A DNA stretch of 64,000 nt from Acidobacteriota bacterium. Its GTDB lineage: Bacteria > Acidobacteriota > Vicinamibacteria > Vicinamibacterales > 2-12-FULL-66-21. Below are positions 9,371 to 18,971 of the stretch, in pieces. The position numbers were made by a program, and so were the translations under genes. Under the pieces are notes generated by a model. It searched no databases and was not told the origin of the DNA. It was given only the letters and a program-made list of their open reading frames with translations. Numbering within the stretch: position 1 is the stretch's first letter; each line of letters starts with the position of its first letter. The stretch lies in NCBI GenBank assembly GCA_016184105.1, contig JACPDI010000010.1:62001-126000 (forward strand), given 5' to 3'.

Positions 9371-9392
9371 CCCGTCCGGCGGAAGTTGTCAA
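9365..9392 (-). promoter_or_regulatory. Sigma-70-type promoter for the glycan operon
   Basis: A perfect -35 TTGACA (9392-9387) and a -10 TGTAAA (9370-9365) are 16 bases apart on the minus strand, upstream of the TonB receptor start at 9302. The -10 overlaps a LacI-like operator. Confidence 0.5.
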
Positions 9393-9416
9393 GGTGAGGC
9401 AGGCGGCAGTGCCGGG

Positions 9417-10493
9417 CTACAAGCTGGGCTGGATGGGCGCGGGCCCGCTCGATCCGCGTACGACGAGAACGGGTTCCACCCGGATGGATGTGTCCGAGCT
9501 GCCGGCAGACGGACGGGCGAGGCGCGCCAGCAGCGTCTGCGCGGCGAGCTCCCCCATCTCGCGCAGCGGCTGCCGCACGGTCGTGAGCGCCGGCTGCTGA
9601 TACGCCGCGCTCTGCACATCGTCGAACCCGACGACCGACACGTCTTCGGGAACGTTCAGGCCCGCCTCGCGAAGCGCCCGTATGGCGCCGATGGCCGCGA
9701 TGTCGTTGAACGCGAAGAGGGCCGTGAAAGGCTCGCGCCGGGCGAGCAAGTCGACGGTGACGCGATATCCCAGTTCGGGCGAGGGGAGATCCCCCTGGAG
9801 CTGGACGACGAGGCGCGGGTGGATCGGGAGGCAGAGCGCCTTTGATGCCGCGTGAATCGAACGCCAGCGCGTCTCGGTGTCCGAGCTGAATTCCTGCCCT
9901 TTGATCACGGCGAGCCGCCGGTGTCCGAGCGACGCGAGATGCTCGAGCGCCAGCCGCGCGGCCCTCGCGTGGTTCAACTCGATGTTCGTGACGCCCTTCG
10001 CGCGATCGTGACCGGAGACCGCCACGACCGGCACCGGCAGATTGTGCACGCCCGGGGTGTCCACTGCGATCAGTCCCTCGACCGCGCGGTCGAGGAGCAG
10101 CCGCGGATACTCGGCGATGAGATCGGCGCGGTGACGGTGGCTGGCCACGAAGTACAGGTAACCCTCCTGGAGCAGGTAGTCCTCGATGCCTCCCATCACC
10201 GTCGCGGAGTAACCCTCGCTGATCTCGGGGACCAGGACGCCCACGGTGAAGCTTCGCCGCCGCTGGAGCGACCGCGCGAGGGTGTTCGGGCGGTAGTTGA
10301 GGCGGCGCGCCGCGGCGAGAATCCGTTCGTGCGTGCGGTGCGGAATGGACTTCGCCGCAGGCGCCCGATTGATGACGATCGATATCGTGGCGGGAGACAG
10401 TCCAAGATAGTCGGCGAGCGTCCTGAGGGTCACGGGCTGTGCCCGTGACGTCTCGAGCCGGCGCCTCGATCCATTCGCAGTGCGTCGGGCCAC
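9417..10493 (-). CDS. LacI family transcriptional regulator
   Basis: A 358-residue repressor-type protein. Residues about 20-70 hold the LacI helix-turn-helix and hinge helix (VTLRTLADYLGLSPATISIVINR, then RRLNYRPNTLARSLQ). The rest is a periplasmic-binding-protein-like ligand domain with ALFAFNDIAAIGAIRALRE and VPEDVSVVGFDD. Such proteins release DNA on binding a sugar or, sometimes, bind with a corepressor. It sits directly upstream of the TonB receptor/GH3/glycoamylase operon in the same orientation, and matching palindromes lie in between, so it probably controls that operon. The frame opens with GTG at 10493 with no obvious ribosome binding site; a start nearer the helix-turn-helix is possible. 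An MFS gene diverges from it. Confidence 0.93.
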   Translation of the reverse strand: MARRTANGSRRRLETSRAQPVTLRTLADYLGLSPATISIVINRAPAAKSIPHRTHERILAAARRLNYRPNTLARSLQRRRSFTVGVLVPEISEGYSATVMGGIEDYLLQEGYLYFVASHRHRADLIAEYPRLLLDRAVEGLIAVDTPGVHNLPVPVVAVSGHDRAKGVTNIELNHARAARLALEHLASLGHRRLAVIKGQEFSSDTETRWRSIHAASKALCLPIHPRLVVQLQGDLPSPELGYRVTVDLLARREPFTALFAFNDIAAIGAIRALREAGLNVPEDVSVVGFDDVQSAAYQQPALTTVRQPLREMGELAAQTLLARLARPSAGSSDTSIRVEPVLVVRGSSGPAPIQPSL

Positions 10494-10552
10494 GATGTCA
10501 AGTGTCCCACAGCGGCAGGGCCAGAGGCCAGCGGTCCACCGCGCGGCGGATC

Positions 10553-10558
10553 TACAAT
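10553..10558 (+). promoter_or_regulatory. -10 hexamer TACAAT before MFS gene
   Basis: TACAAT ends 9 bases before the ATG at 10568 and no Shine-Dalgarno sequence is visible, consistent with a leaderless or nearly leaderless transcript. Confidence 0.45.
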
Positions 10559-10567
10559 CGGCGCGCG

Positions 10568-11737
10568 ATGATCAGCAGGAGCGCGGCCATGCCGCTTGCC
10601 GCCGCGCACGCCGCGTTTGTTCTGACGGGCACGCTGACGACGCTGCTTGGACCGATCCTGCCGGTGGTGAGCGCCTCGTGGTCGCTCGACGACACCGCGG
10701 CGGGCGCCCTCTTTGCGGCGCAGTTTGCCGGTTCGATCGCGGGCACCGCGGTCTCAGGCGCGCTCGTCCAGCGAGCCGGATTCAGCGCCGCCGTCACGCT
10801 CGGCCTCGCGCTGATGTCGGCAGGAACCGGAGGGCTTCCCCTCGCCGCGTGGCCAGGGGCGCTGCTGCTTGTCGGCAGCTACGGCGTGGGGCTGGGGATC
10901 ACGATTCCGGCCACGAACCTGTACGTCGCTGAATCGGCTCCCGGACCGAGGAGCGCGGCCCTCAACATCCTGAACCTGGCGTGGGCCGCCGGCGCGGTCG
11001 TGTCTCCTCCTGTTTTCGCGTGGATGGCGGCGCGAGGGCGCACGGACCTGTTCTTCTTCGGCCTTTCGGCCGCGCTCGTCGCGGCGGCAATCGCCTGCGC
11101 GGCGTCAATGCGGGCCCGAGTTGAAGGCGCGGCGAGTCTCCAGCCGCCGCCCCGGGGCGCGCGCGGCGCCGCCACGCAGCCGGTGTACTGGCGGTCGACC
11201 GCGTTCATCGCGTTCGCGGTGCTCTTCTTCGTCTACGTCGGTACCGAGAACGCACTGGCCGGGTGGGTGGCGGTCTACGCGCACCGGGTGGAGTCCTCCG
11301 CGGCGTCACTGTCGATGTCCACGCTGTTCTGGGGGGCGTTGATGCTCGGCCGTGCCGTCGCACCCTACTCGCTCCGGCACGCAAGCGAGACGGCGTTGAT
11401 CCTGTGCTGGCTGTTGCTGGCGGCGATCGGCACCGTGCTCCTGCTCCGCGCCGCGGATCTTGCCGCCATCGCCTTCAGCACGGCGCTGTGCGGTTTCGGC
11501 CTGGCCGCCGTGTTCCCAACGACGATCGCACAGCTTTCGCGGGAGTTCGGTGGGGCGAGCGCCCGCGCCGCCGCAATCGCGTTCGTGTTCGCCGGCCTCG
11601 GCGGCGCGGTCGTGCCCTGGCTGGTGGGCGCATGGTCGACCGCCACCGGCAGCCTCAGAACCGGACTGCTGGTTCCGCTCGCGGGATGTCTCGTGATGCT
11701 GGCGCTGCACGCCTGGCGCCCGAAGGTCAGGGCCTGA
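10568..11737 (+). CDS. Major facilitator superfamily transporter
   Basis: A 389-residue membrane protein with about 12 hydrophobic segments starting at AAAHAAFVLTGTLTTLLGPILPV. The loop after the second span has GALVQRAGF, the place of the MFS motif A, and the middle holds a long cytoplasmic loop (MRARVEGAASLQPPPRGA). The fold is clear; the substrate is not. Because it diverges from the LacI regulator of a glucosidase operon, uptake of glucose or a glucose disaccharide is a fair guess. The start is set by an upstream -10 box and by the first membrane helix. Its 3' end overlaps the convergent PHP gene by 11 bases. Confidence 0.85.
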   Translation: MISRSAAMPLAAAHAAFVLTGTLTTLLGPILPVVSASWSLDDTAAGALFAAQFAGSIAGTAVSGALVQRAGFSAAVTLGLALMSAGTGGLPLAAWPGALLLVGSYGVGLGITIPATNLYVAESAPGPRSAALNILNLAWAAGAVVSPPVFAWMAARGRTDLFFFGLSAALVAAAIACAASMRARVEGAASLQPPPRGARGAATQPVYWRSTAFIAFAVLFFVYVGTENALAGWVAVYAHRVESSAASLSMSTLFWGALMLGRAVAPYSLRHASETALILCWLLLAAIGTVLLLRAADLAAIAFSTALCGFGLAAVFPTTIAQLSREFGGASARAAAIAFVFAGLGGAVVPWLVGAWSTATGSLRTGLLVPLAGCLVMLALHAWRPKVRA

Positions 11738-12728
11738 CGACAGGCTGCGTCCACGCCACGTTGCCGTTCGAGTCCATGATCTTCGCGCGGACGTAGCCTT
11801 CGCCTCCCGCGAAGTCGTAGGTCGCCGGGCTCGCAATCGCCTCCTTCAGCACGCGGCCTCCGCGCCCGACGAACAGCACGCGGTACTTCGCCATGGCCTG
11901 CCCGTCGATCACGATGGTCATCCGCCGCTCGTCGACCGTGTAATCGCGCAGCACGACGCCGGTGGACGCGTAGAACTCGCCGCGTTCCAGCGCGTTCAGC
12001 ACGTTGCCGGCGGTCAGCTCGCGCGCGCGCACCATGACCCAGCCCCGGCCGGGGAGCGCCGCCATGCGGTCCCACGGCCGCTTGAAGTTGTGCGCATCGT
12101 CCACCGCGATGCCGTAGACGAGCTGCCCGCTCGACAGGATGCGGTCCCAGACCTCTTCGAGGCCGGGAAGTCCCCCGCCACCCTCGTTGTTGACCAGCGG
12201 GTGTCCGTTGAAGATCTCGAACAGGCGGTAGTTCCGGACCTGCACCAGCTCGTCGGGGCCGATCGCCCAGCCAAAATTTGGATGGTTGATGTGCGGCACC
12301 CCTCGCGCGTCCCGGACCGCGTTCACATTGCGCTGCACCGTTTCCACAACAGTCTTGCCCCCTTGAGGCTCGACGAACCGCTCGACGTTCAGGCCGTTGA
12401 CGTGGATCGGTTTATCGCCGGCCCGATCCGTGACCTCTTCTCCGCCGACGACGATGAACTGGCCGGGAGCGCCCACCAGCGCGTTGAGGGCATCGACCCG
12501 GGTCAGGTAGTTGTGGTCGGTCAGCACGAGGAATTGATATCCGTGCTCGCGATACCACCGCACGACCTCCTCGGGCGTGCTGTCGCCGTCGCTGTTCAGC
12601 GTGTGCGTGTGGGTGTTTCCCTTGAACCAGCGGAGGGCCGGCGGCCCCTGGGCAACGAGCCAGGCTGATTCCTGCAGCACGACGACCGCGGCAAGCGCCG
12701 CGGCGCACAACAGAACGCGTGAGGGCAT
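11727..12728 (-). CDS. Exported PHP-domain (CehA/McbA-like) metal-dependent phosphoesterase-type protein
   Basis: About 333 residues with a signal peptide or anchor at residues 1-27. The PHP metal-binding motifs are present: KGNTHTHTLNSDGDSTPEEVV (HxH), LVLTDHNYL, and HINHPNFGW. This layout matches the CehA/McbA-like branch, whose members hydrolyse ester or carbamate bonds; natural substrates are largely unknown. I chose the ATG at 12728 with TTTGGAG 7 bases upstream over the TTG at 12740. It follows the truncated DUF1579 gene after only 13 bases, suggesting co-transcription. Confidence 0.8.
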   Translation of the reverse strand: MPSRVLLCAAALAAVVVLQESAWLVAQGPPALRWFKGNTHTHTLNSDGDSTPEEVVRWYREHGYQFLVLTDHNYLTRVDALNALVGAPGQFIVVGGEEVTDRAGDKPIHVNGLNVERFVEPQGGKTVVETVQRNVNAVRDARGVPHINHPNFGWAIGPDELVQVRNYRLFEIFNGHPLVNNEGGGGLPGLEEVWDRILSSGQLVYGIAVDDAHNFKRPWDRMAALPGRGWVMVRARELTAGNVLNALERGEFYASTGVVLRDYTVDERRMTIVIDGQAMAKYRVLFVGRGGRVLKEAIASPATYDFAGGEGYVRAKIMDSNGNVAWTQPVVRP

Positions 12729-12741
12729 CGAGCGCTCCAAA

Positions 12742-13146
12742 CTATTGGGGACGGCCGTTCGAGATGCCGGTCGACATCGAATCGGTCCAGCTCCCCACGT
12801 ACTTCTTCTTCGCCGGATCCCACGCGGACATGCCGTGGCCGTGGAACGCCGCGCCGGGCATCACCTCGCCCTTGAAGTCCGTGATCAGGCACAGCCCGCC
12901 GCACCCGATCGTGTTGACTTCGACACCCTTGGACGTGGCCGGAGGCGCACCGGGCTGCATGTAGGTCTCGACGACGGCGTCCCAGGTGCCGGCGTCCTCC
13001 TTGAGCAGCTCGTGCTCGGCGCCGGGCTTGGGCATCGGCGGCATGCCCTGCGGCGTGCCGGTCTGTGACGATTGCGCGCGCGCCGGCGCCGCGACGAGCA
13101 GCACGCAACCCATGGCGAACACGAGCGCTGATTTCCACAACGTCAT
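12742..13146 (-). pseudogene. DUF1579 family exported protein, 3' truncated
   Basis: A 134-residue product with a signal peptide (MTLWKSALVF to ARAQ) and the first part of a DUF1579 domain: KPGAEHELLKEDAGTWDAVV, a GGLCLITDFKG segment, FHGHGMSAWDPAKKKYVGSW, then TDSMSTGIS. Family members normally continue for some 50-60 residues after the DSMSTG motif; here the frame stops eight residues later and the next gene starts 13 bases on, leaving no room for the rest. The 5' end is intact, with a GGAGGAGG ribosome binding site. The truncated product may be stable or non-functional; the family's role is unknown. Confidence 0.7.
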
Positions 13147-13223
13147 ACGTCCTCCTCCCCCCGAAGCCCCCTGAAACAACGACGTAAGGCCGGCATTCTG
13201 CGCTCGTTGACGGCACCAGCACA

Positions 13224-13244
13224 CGTGGCGAGCGCCGCGCCACG
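13224..13244 (-). terminator. Hairpin just after vapC, possible terminator
   Basis: CGTGGCG and CGCCACG, separated by 7 bases, form a perfect 7-bp stem immediately past the vapC stop. No T-run follows, so termination is uncertain. Confidence 0.3.
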
Positions 13245-13246
13245 CT

Positions 13247-13687
13247 TCAGGCGGCGTAACTGGCGAGCTGAATGACGCGAAGGCCCGGAACGGGTGGCAG
13301 CCGGCGGTCGTTGGTCACGAACGTGGTGCAGTTCATGGACAGCGCTGCGACGAGCTGCAGCGCGTCCGGCGCCTTGACGCCGGTTGCCGCCCGGAGCTGG
13401 GCGGCAGCCCGCAGCTGGTCGCGGGTGAGATCGACAATCCGAATTCCCCGGCTGCCCACCAGCAGCGCCTCGTATCGCTCCGCAAGCAGCCTGTCGCCGC
13501 CACGGTAGGGTACGACGAGGACCTCCAGCAGCGTGAGCGCAGACGTGACAAGGGTCCGGCTGCCCTGGTCGGCATCGTGAAAGAGGGGCGCGACGATTGG
13601 GAGAAAGGCCGGGTGCTCTTCTATGAAGTAGATGAAGACCGCCGTATCGATCGCGACGTCCTTCCCGACCTCGTCGATCAGTCCCAT
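13247..13687 (-). CDS. vapC: PIN-domain toxin, VapC family
   Basis: A 146-residue PIN-domain protein. The four conserved acidic residues of the ribonuclease site are visible: Asp14 (VAIDTAVFIYF), Glu55 (LTLLEVL), Asp108 (KAPDALQLVAA) and Asp127 (FVTNDRRL). VapC toxins cleave specific RNAs, commonly tRNA or rRNA, when freed from their antitoxin. The start at 13687 overlaps the upstream antitoxin gene by 10 bases, the usual coupled arrangement. Length is normal for the family and nothing looks broken. Confidence 0.9.
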   Translation of the reverse strand: MGLIDEVGKDVAIDTAVFIYFIEEHPAFLPIVAPLFHDADQGSRTLVTSALTLLEVLVVPYRGGDRLLAERYEALLVGSRGIRIVDLTRDQLRAAAQLRAATGVKAPDALQLVAALSMNCTTFVTNDRRLPPVPGLRVIQLASYAA

Positions 13688-13908
13688 GATCCGCGTTCTT
13701 GACGGACATGGGTTGCCGCATCGATGCCCTGCCAGTGCTCCTTGCCAAGGCCCTGCAGATCGAGGATCGACAACGGCTTCGGCTTGTCGAGCGCCTCGGT
13801 CAGCAGGCGCGTGACCTCCTGCGCGACGGACCGGCGCTCGCGCCGCGCCCGCGCCTGGAGTTTCCTGTAGAGGCCGTCGGGCAGGTTCTTGATGTTCAGC
13901 GTCGCCAC
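13678..13908 (-). CDS. vapB: Ribbon-helix-helix antitoxin, VapB/FitA type
   Basis: A 76-residue protein. The N-terminal ATLNIKNLPDGLYRKLQ is a ribbon-helix-helix strand and first helix, followed by RRERRSVAQEVTRLL, as in FitA-like antitoxins. The C-terminal part (LQGLGKEHWQGIDAATHV) would wrap the toxin. It begins at GTG 13908 and overlaps vapC, so toxin translation is coupled to it. Repeats directly upstream are the probable autoregulatory operator. The antitoxin binds and inhibits VapC and, with it, represses the operon. Confidence 0.88.
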   Translation of the reverse strand: MATLNIKNLPDGLYRKLQARARRERRSVAQEVTRLLTEALDKPKPLSILDLQGLGKEHWQGIDAATHVRQERGSWD

Positions 13909-13917
13909 CAGAGCGTA

Positions 13918-13945
13918 TCCTCCATTTTTCCTCCATTTTGGAGGA
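13918..13945 (-). promoter_or_regulatory. Candidate vapBC operator: two direct repeats plus an inverted copy
   Basis: TCCTCCATTT occurs at 13918-13927 and again at 13929-13938 (11-base period). The second copy forms a perfect inverted repeat with TGGAGGA at 13939-13945 (7-bp arms, 3-base spacer). Repeated half-sites just upstream of an RHH antitoxin gene are what autoregulatory VapBC-type complexes bind. Confidence 0.6.
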
Positions 13946-14011
13946 AGAAGACGGCGGTTGTCAAACGGCCGGCGAACTCCCCCAGTCCACCGCCGGAGAC
14001 GCCAAGAAGCG

Positions 14012-15388
14012 CTACATCCTCGAGAGCCTCTTCACGAAGGCCCCCGCCCCCGCTTTCCCGGTGAACTTCCCGCCATCGACGATGACGCGGCCGCGCGAGA
14101 TGACGGTGTCGGTCGCGCCGGTGACCTCGCGTCCTTCGTACGGGTTGTAGTCCACCTTCATGTGCAGCGTCTTCACCGAGAGGCGGACCTTCTTCCGCGG
14201 GTCGAAGACGACGAGGTCCGCGTCGGAGCCGGGGGCGATGGTGCCCTTGCGCGGGAACAGGCCGAAGATCTTCGCCGGCGCGGTGGACGTCAGCTCCACG
14301 AAGCGGTTCAGCGAGATGCGGCCGGTGCGCACGCCGCCGTCGTACACGAGGCTCATGCGCGTTTCGATGCCCGGCGCGCCGTTCGGGATCTTCGAGAAGT
14401 CTCCCTCGCCGAGCGTCTTCTGCTCCTTCATGCAGAAGGGGCAGTGGTCGGTGGAGATGGCCTGCAGGTCGTTGAACGCCAGCCCGCGCCACAGCCGCTC
14501 CTGCGTCTCTTTCGATCGCAGGGGCGGGCTCATCACGTACTTCGCTCCCTCGAACCCCGGCTCCTCGTAGTTGTCGTACGACAGGAACAGGTACTGCGGG
14601 CAGGTCTCGGCAAATGCCGGCAGGCCGCGGTCGCGCGCCTCGGTGACCATCTCGAGCGCCTCGGCCGCCGACAGATGGACGATGTAGACCGGCACGTCGG
14701 CGATTTCCGCGAGCGCGATCGCGCGGTGCGTCGCTTCCGCCTCGGCGCGCGCGGGGCGCGTGAGGGCGTGGTACTTCGGCGCGGTCTTCCCTTCGGCGAG
14801 CGCCTTCTTGACCAGGACGTCGATGACGCCGCCGTTCTCGGCGTGCATGCAGATCGTGCCGCCGTTTCGCCCGGTCCGCAGCAGCGCCCGGAAGATGCTC
14901 GCGTCGTCCAGCATGAAGACGCCCGGGTAGGCCATGAACAGCTTGAACGAGCTGACCCCCTGCCGCACGAGCGCGTCCATCTCCTGCTCCACCTGGCCGG
15001 TCAGCTCGGTGATGATCATGTGGAAGCCGTAGTCGATCGCGGCCCTGCCCTCCGCCTTCTTCATCCACGCCTCCCACGCGTGATGCAGCGTCTGGCCGTG
15101 GTACTGGATGGCGAAGTCGACGACCGTCGTCGTGCCGCCGTGGGCGGCGGCGATCGTGCCGGACTCGAAGTCGTCGGCCGACGTCGTGCCGCCGAAGGGC
15201 ATGTCGAGATGCGTGTGCGCGTCGATGCCGCCGGGGAGCACGTACTTGCCGGCTGCGTCGATGACGCGGTCCGCCTGCATGGAGAGCGACGAGCCGATCG
15301 TCGTGATCGTCTCGCCGTCGATGAAGACGTCGCCCCGATAGAGATCGGTCGCGGTGACGATCGTGCCGTTCTTGATCAGGAGGGTCAT
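14012..15388 (-). CDS. pydB: Dihydropyrimidinase (D-hydantoinase family)
   Basis: A 458-residue amidohydrolase that opens dihydrouracil or dihydrothymine to the N-carbamoyl-beta-amino acid, step two of reductive pyrimidine breakdown. All metal ligands are visible: HTH in GGIDAHTHLDMPFGG, the Lys to be carboxylated in GVSSFKLFMAYPG, His in ICMHAENGG, His in VYIVHLSAAEA, and Asp in AISTDHCPF. Length is normal. The ATG at 15388 overlaps the stop of the upstream ureidopropionase gene by 4 bases (ATGA), so the two are translationally coupled. Context with PreA, NCS1 permease and aminotransferase supports a pyrimidine role over a general hydantoinase. Confidence 0.95.
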   Translation of the reverse strand: MTLLIKNGTIVTATDLYRGDVFIDGETITTIGSSLSMQADRVIDAAGKYVLPGGIDAHTHLDMPFGGTTSADDFESGTIAAAHGGTTTVVDFAIQYHGQTLHHAWEAWMKKAEGRAAIDYGFHMIITELTGQVEQEMDALVRQGVSSFKLFMAYPGVFMLDDASIFRALLRTGRNGGTICMHAENGGVIDVLVKKALAEGKTAPKYHALTRPARAEAEATHRAIALAEIADVPVYIVHLSAAEALEMVTEARDRGLPAFAETCPQYLFLSYDNYEEPGFEGAKYVMSPPLRSKETQERLWRGLAFNDLQAISTDHCPFCMKEQKTLGEGDFSKIPNGAPGIETRMSLVYDGGVRTGRISLNRFVELTSTAPAKIFGLFPRKGTIAPGSDADLVVFDPRKKVRLSVKTLHMKVDYNPYEGREVTGATDTVISRGRVIVDGGKFTGKAGAGAFVKRLSRM

Positions 15389-16254
15389 CGCGGCTCCACC
15401 ATCGCGCCGTAGCTCTCTGGCCGCCGATCGCGATAGAACTGCCAGACGCGGCGCACGTCTTCAATCATGTCCAGGTCCATCTCGGCGGTGACCAGCTCGT
15501 CCCTGTCCTCCGATCCCTGCGCGAGGAAATTGCCGCGCGGATCGACGAAGTAGGACGTGCCGTAGAACCTGCCGATGTTCCAGGGGGCCTCGGTGCCCAC
15601 GCGGTTGCTGCACGCCATGAAGTAGCCGTTCGCCACCGCGTGCGCCGGCTGCTCGAGCTTCCACAGGTACTGCGAGAGGCCGGCGACGGTCGCCGACGGA
15701 TTGAAGACGATTTCGGCGCCGTTCAGGCCCAGCAGCCGCGCGCCTTCCGGGAAGTGCCGGTCGTAGCAGATGTACACGCCAATCGTCGCGAAGCGCGTCT
15801 TGAACACGGGGTAGCCCAGGTTGCCCGGTTTGAAAAAGTACTTCTCCCAGAAGCCGGAAGTGTGGGGGATGTGGTTCTTGCGGTACTTGCCGAGGTATGC
15901 CCCGTCCGAATCGTACACGGCGGCGGTGTTGTAGTAGACGCCGGCCTGTTCGCGCTCGTACACGGGGACGACCATCGCCATCCGGTACTTCTTCGCGTAC
16001 TGCGCCATCAGCTCGGTGGTGGGGCCAGGCACTGGCTCGGCAATGTCGTACCAGTGCGGGTCCTGCGACGGGCAGAAATACGGCCCGTTGAACACCTCCT
16101 GGAGGCCGAGGATCTGCACGCCTCGCCTGCCGGCCTCTTCGATGAGCGGGATGTGCGCATCGATCGCCGCCTGGCGCACTTCTTCGATGGGCGCCGCCGG
16201 GTCGGTGATGGGGGCGGCGGCCTGGATGAGGCCGCCCACAACGCGTCTGGGCAT
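15385..16254 (-). CDS. pydC: Beta-ureidopropionase (nitrilase superfamily)
   Basis: A 289-residue carbon-nitrogen hydrolase. The catalytic triad is readable: Glu in ILGLQEVFNGPYF, Lys in YRKNHIPHTSGF, Cys in GVYICYDRHFPEGAR. It removes the carbamoyl group from N-carbamoyl-beta-alanine, giving beta-alanine, CO2 and ammonia: step three of the pathway. I chose the ATG at 16254, with AGGAGAT about 8 bases upstream; the longer frame reads through the divergent promoter. It is first of a two-gene operon with dihydropyrimidinase and diverges from preA. Confidence 0.93.
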   Translation of the reverse strand: MPRRVVGGLIQAAAPITDPAAPIEEVRQAAIDAHIPLIEEAGRRGVQILGLQEVFNGPYFCPSQDPHWYDIAEPVPGPTTELMAQYAKKYRMAMVVPVYEREQAGVYYNTAAVYDSDGAYLGKYRKNHIPHTSGFWEKYFFKPGNLGYPVFKTRFATIGVYICYDRHFPEGARLLGLNGAEIVFNPSATVAGLSQYLWKLEQPAHAVANGYFMACSNRVGTEAPWNIGRFYGTSYFVDPRGNFLAQGSEDRDELVTAEMDLDMIEDVRRVWQFYRDRRPESYGAMVEPR

Positions 16255-16320
16255 CGGCAGATCTCCTGATTGGCGGCCATTATAGTGAGCTATAGTGGCC
16301 CCTGCCGCGAGGACCATACC
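16255..16320. promoter_or_regulatory. Divergent promoter region between pydC and preA
   Basis: These 66 bases hold a minus-strand TATAAT (16284-16279) facing pydC and two plus-strand TATAGT copies (16281-16286 and 16291-16296), 10 bases apart, facing preA. The -10 boxes of the two directions overlap, so the arms of the pathway are probably expressed in a linked way. I see no clear operator palindrome. Confidence 0.55.
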
Positions 16321-17459
16321 ATGTCTACCCAGCGCGCAGAACTGGCCGTCACGTTCACGGGGCTGCGGTTCGAGAACCCGTTCCTGCTGGCCTCGGCTCC
16401 GCCCACCGAATCCGACACGAACATCATGCGCGCGTTCGAAGCCGGGTGGGGTGGCGTCGTCACGAAGACGATCGGGCTGCACCCGGTGGTCAACGTGGAC
16501 GGACCGAAGACGAGATTCCTGCGCGCCACTCCTGACTCACCTCGCCTCTCCATGCAGAAGCGTCCCGGCACGGCGCTGCACTCGTCGTGGAACTGGGAGC
16601 TGATCTCCGACAAGACGATCGACTGGTGGGCGCCGCGCCTGTCGCGGATCAAGGCGGCGCACCCCACGCGCGTGCTCGTCGCGTCGATCATGGCGGGCTC
16701 CGGTTCGGATCAGGAGCTGGCGCACTGGCAGACGCTCGCGAACATCTGCCAGGACGAAGGGGTCGATGCCCTCGAGCTGAACCTCTCGTGCCCGCACATG
16801 GACCGCAAGGACATGGGCTCGAACATCGGCAAGGACCAGGGCCTGATTTCCGTCGTCACGCAGGTGGTGAAGGAAGTCGCGCGCGTGCCGGTGTGGGCCA
16901 AGCTCACCCCCTCGACCACCGACATTGTCGAGGAGGCCCGCGCCGCGTTCCTGGGGGGCGCCGACGCGATCTCGTCGTCGAACACGTTTCCATCGTTGCC
17001 GTTGGTGGATCCCGAGACGCTCGAGTTCGAGGTCAACGTGGACGGCCTGGTGTCGAGCGGCGGCCTGGGCGGTCCCGCGATCCTGCCGCTGTCGCTGGCG
17101 AAGATGTCGCAGCTCGTGCAGGCATTTCCCGACCGGGCGTTTTCCGGCATCGGCGGGATCGGCGAGTTCGCGCACGCGCTGAACTACTTCCTGCTTGGGT
17201 GCGGCACGGTGCAGGTGTGCACGGCGGCGATGCTGGACCATGCGGTGGGGCCCAACGTGATCAAGGAGCTGACCTCCGGCATGCGCGCGGCGATGGAGCG
17301 GCACGGCTGGTCGTCGCTGGAGGACTTCCGCGGCACCCGGCGCGACCGCGTCGTCGTTCACTCGAAGATCCGGCGCCCCGGCGCCAAGCCGTACCACGGC
17401 GGCTACGAAGAGGGCTATGCGTCGGCGGAGGACGTGGCGGCGCGCGTGGAACCGCAGGC

Positions 17460-17463
<4 letters not shown>
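16321..17463 (+). CDS. preA: PreA-like dihydropyrimidine dehydrogenase, catalytic FMN subunit without ferredoxin domain
   Basis: A 380-residue dihydroorotate-dehydrogenase-like barrel that reduces uracil or thymine, step one of the pathway. Diagnostic segments are LRFENPFLLASAPPTESD, WGGVVTKTIG, ALELNLSCPHM, DMGSNIGKD, WAKLTPSTTDI, SSNTFPSLP, FSGIGGIGEFAHALNYFLLGCGTVQV. E. coli PreA is about 30 residues longer and ends in two CxxCxxC iron-sulfur motifs; here the C-terminus (KPYHGGYEEGYASAEDV) has none. No PreT-type flavoprotein is nearby, so the electron donor is unclear. The ATG at 16321 follows a GAGGAC ribosome binding site. It overlaps the permease gene by 4 bases. Confidence 0.9.
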
Positions 17464-18956
<1,493 letters not shown>

Positions 18957-18971
18957 TGTTCGAGGATCCCT

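Noticed and set aside
16800-16850. Loss of the active-site Cys in the PreA-like protein (Ile in MGSNIGKD where mammalian enzyme has Cys)
   Set aside because: As I recall it, E. coli PreA also lacks Cys at this place (Val), so this is normal for the bacterial group.
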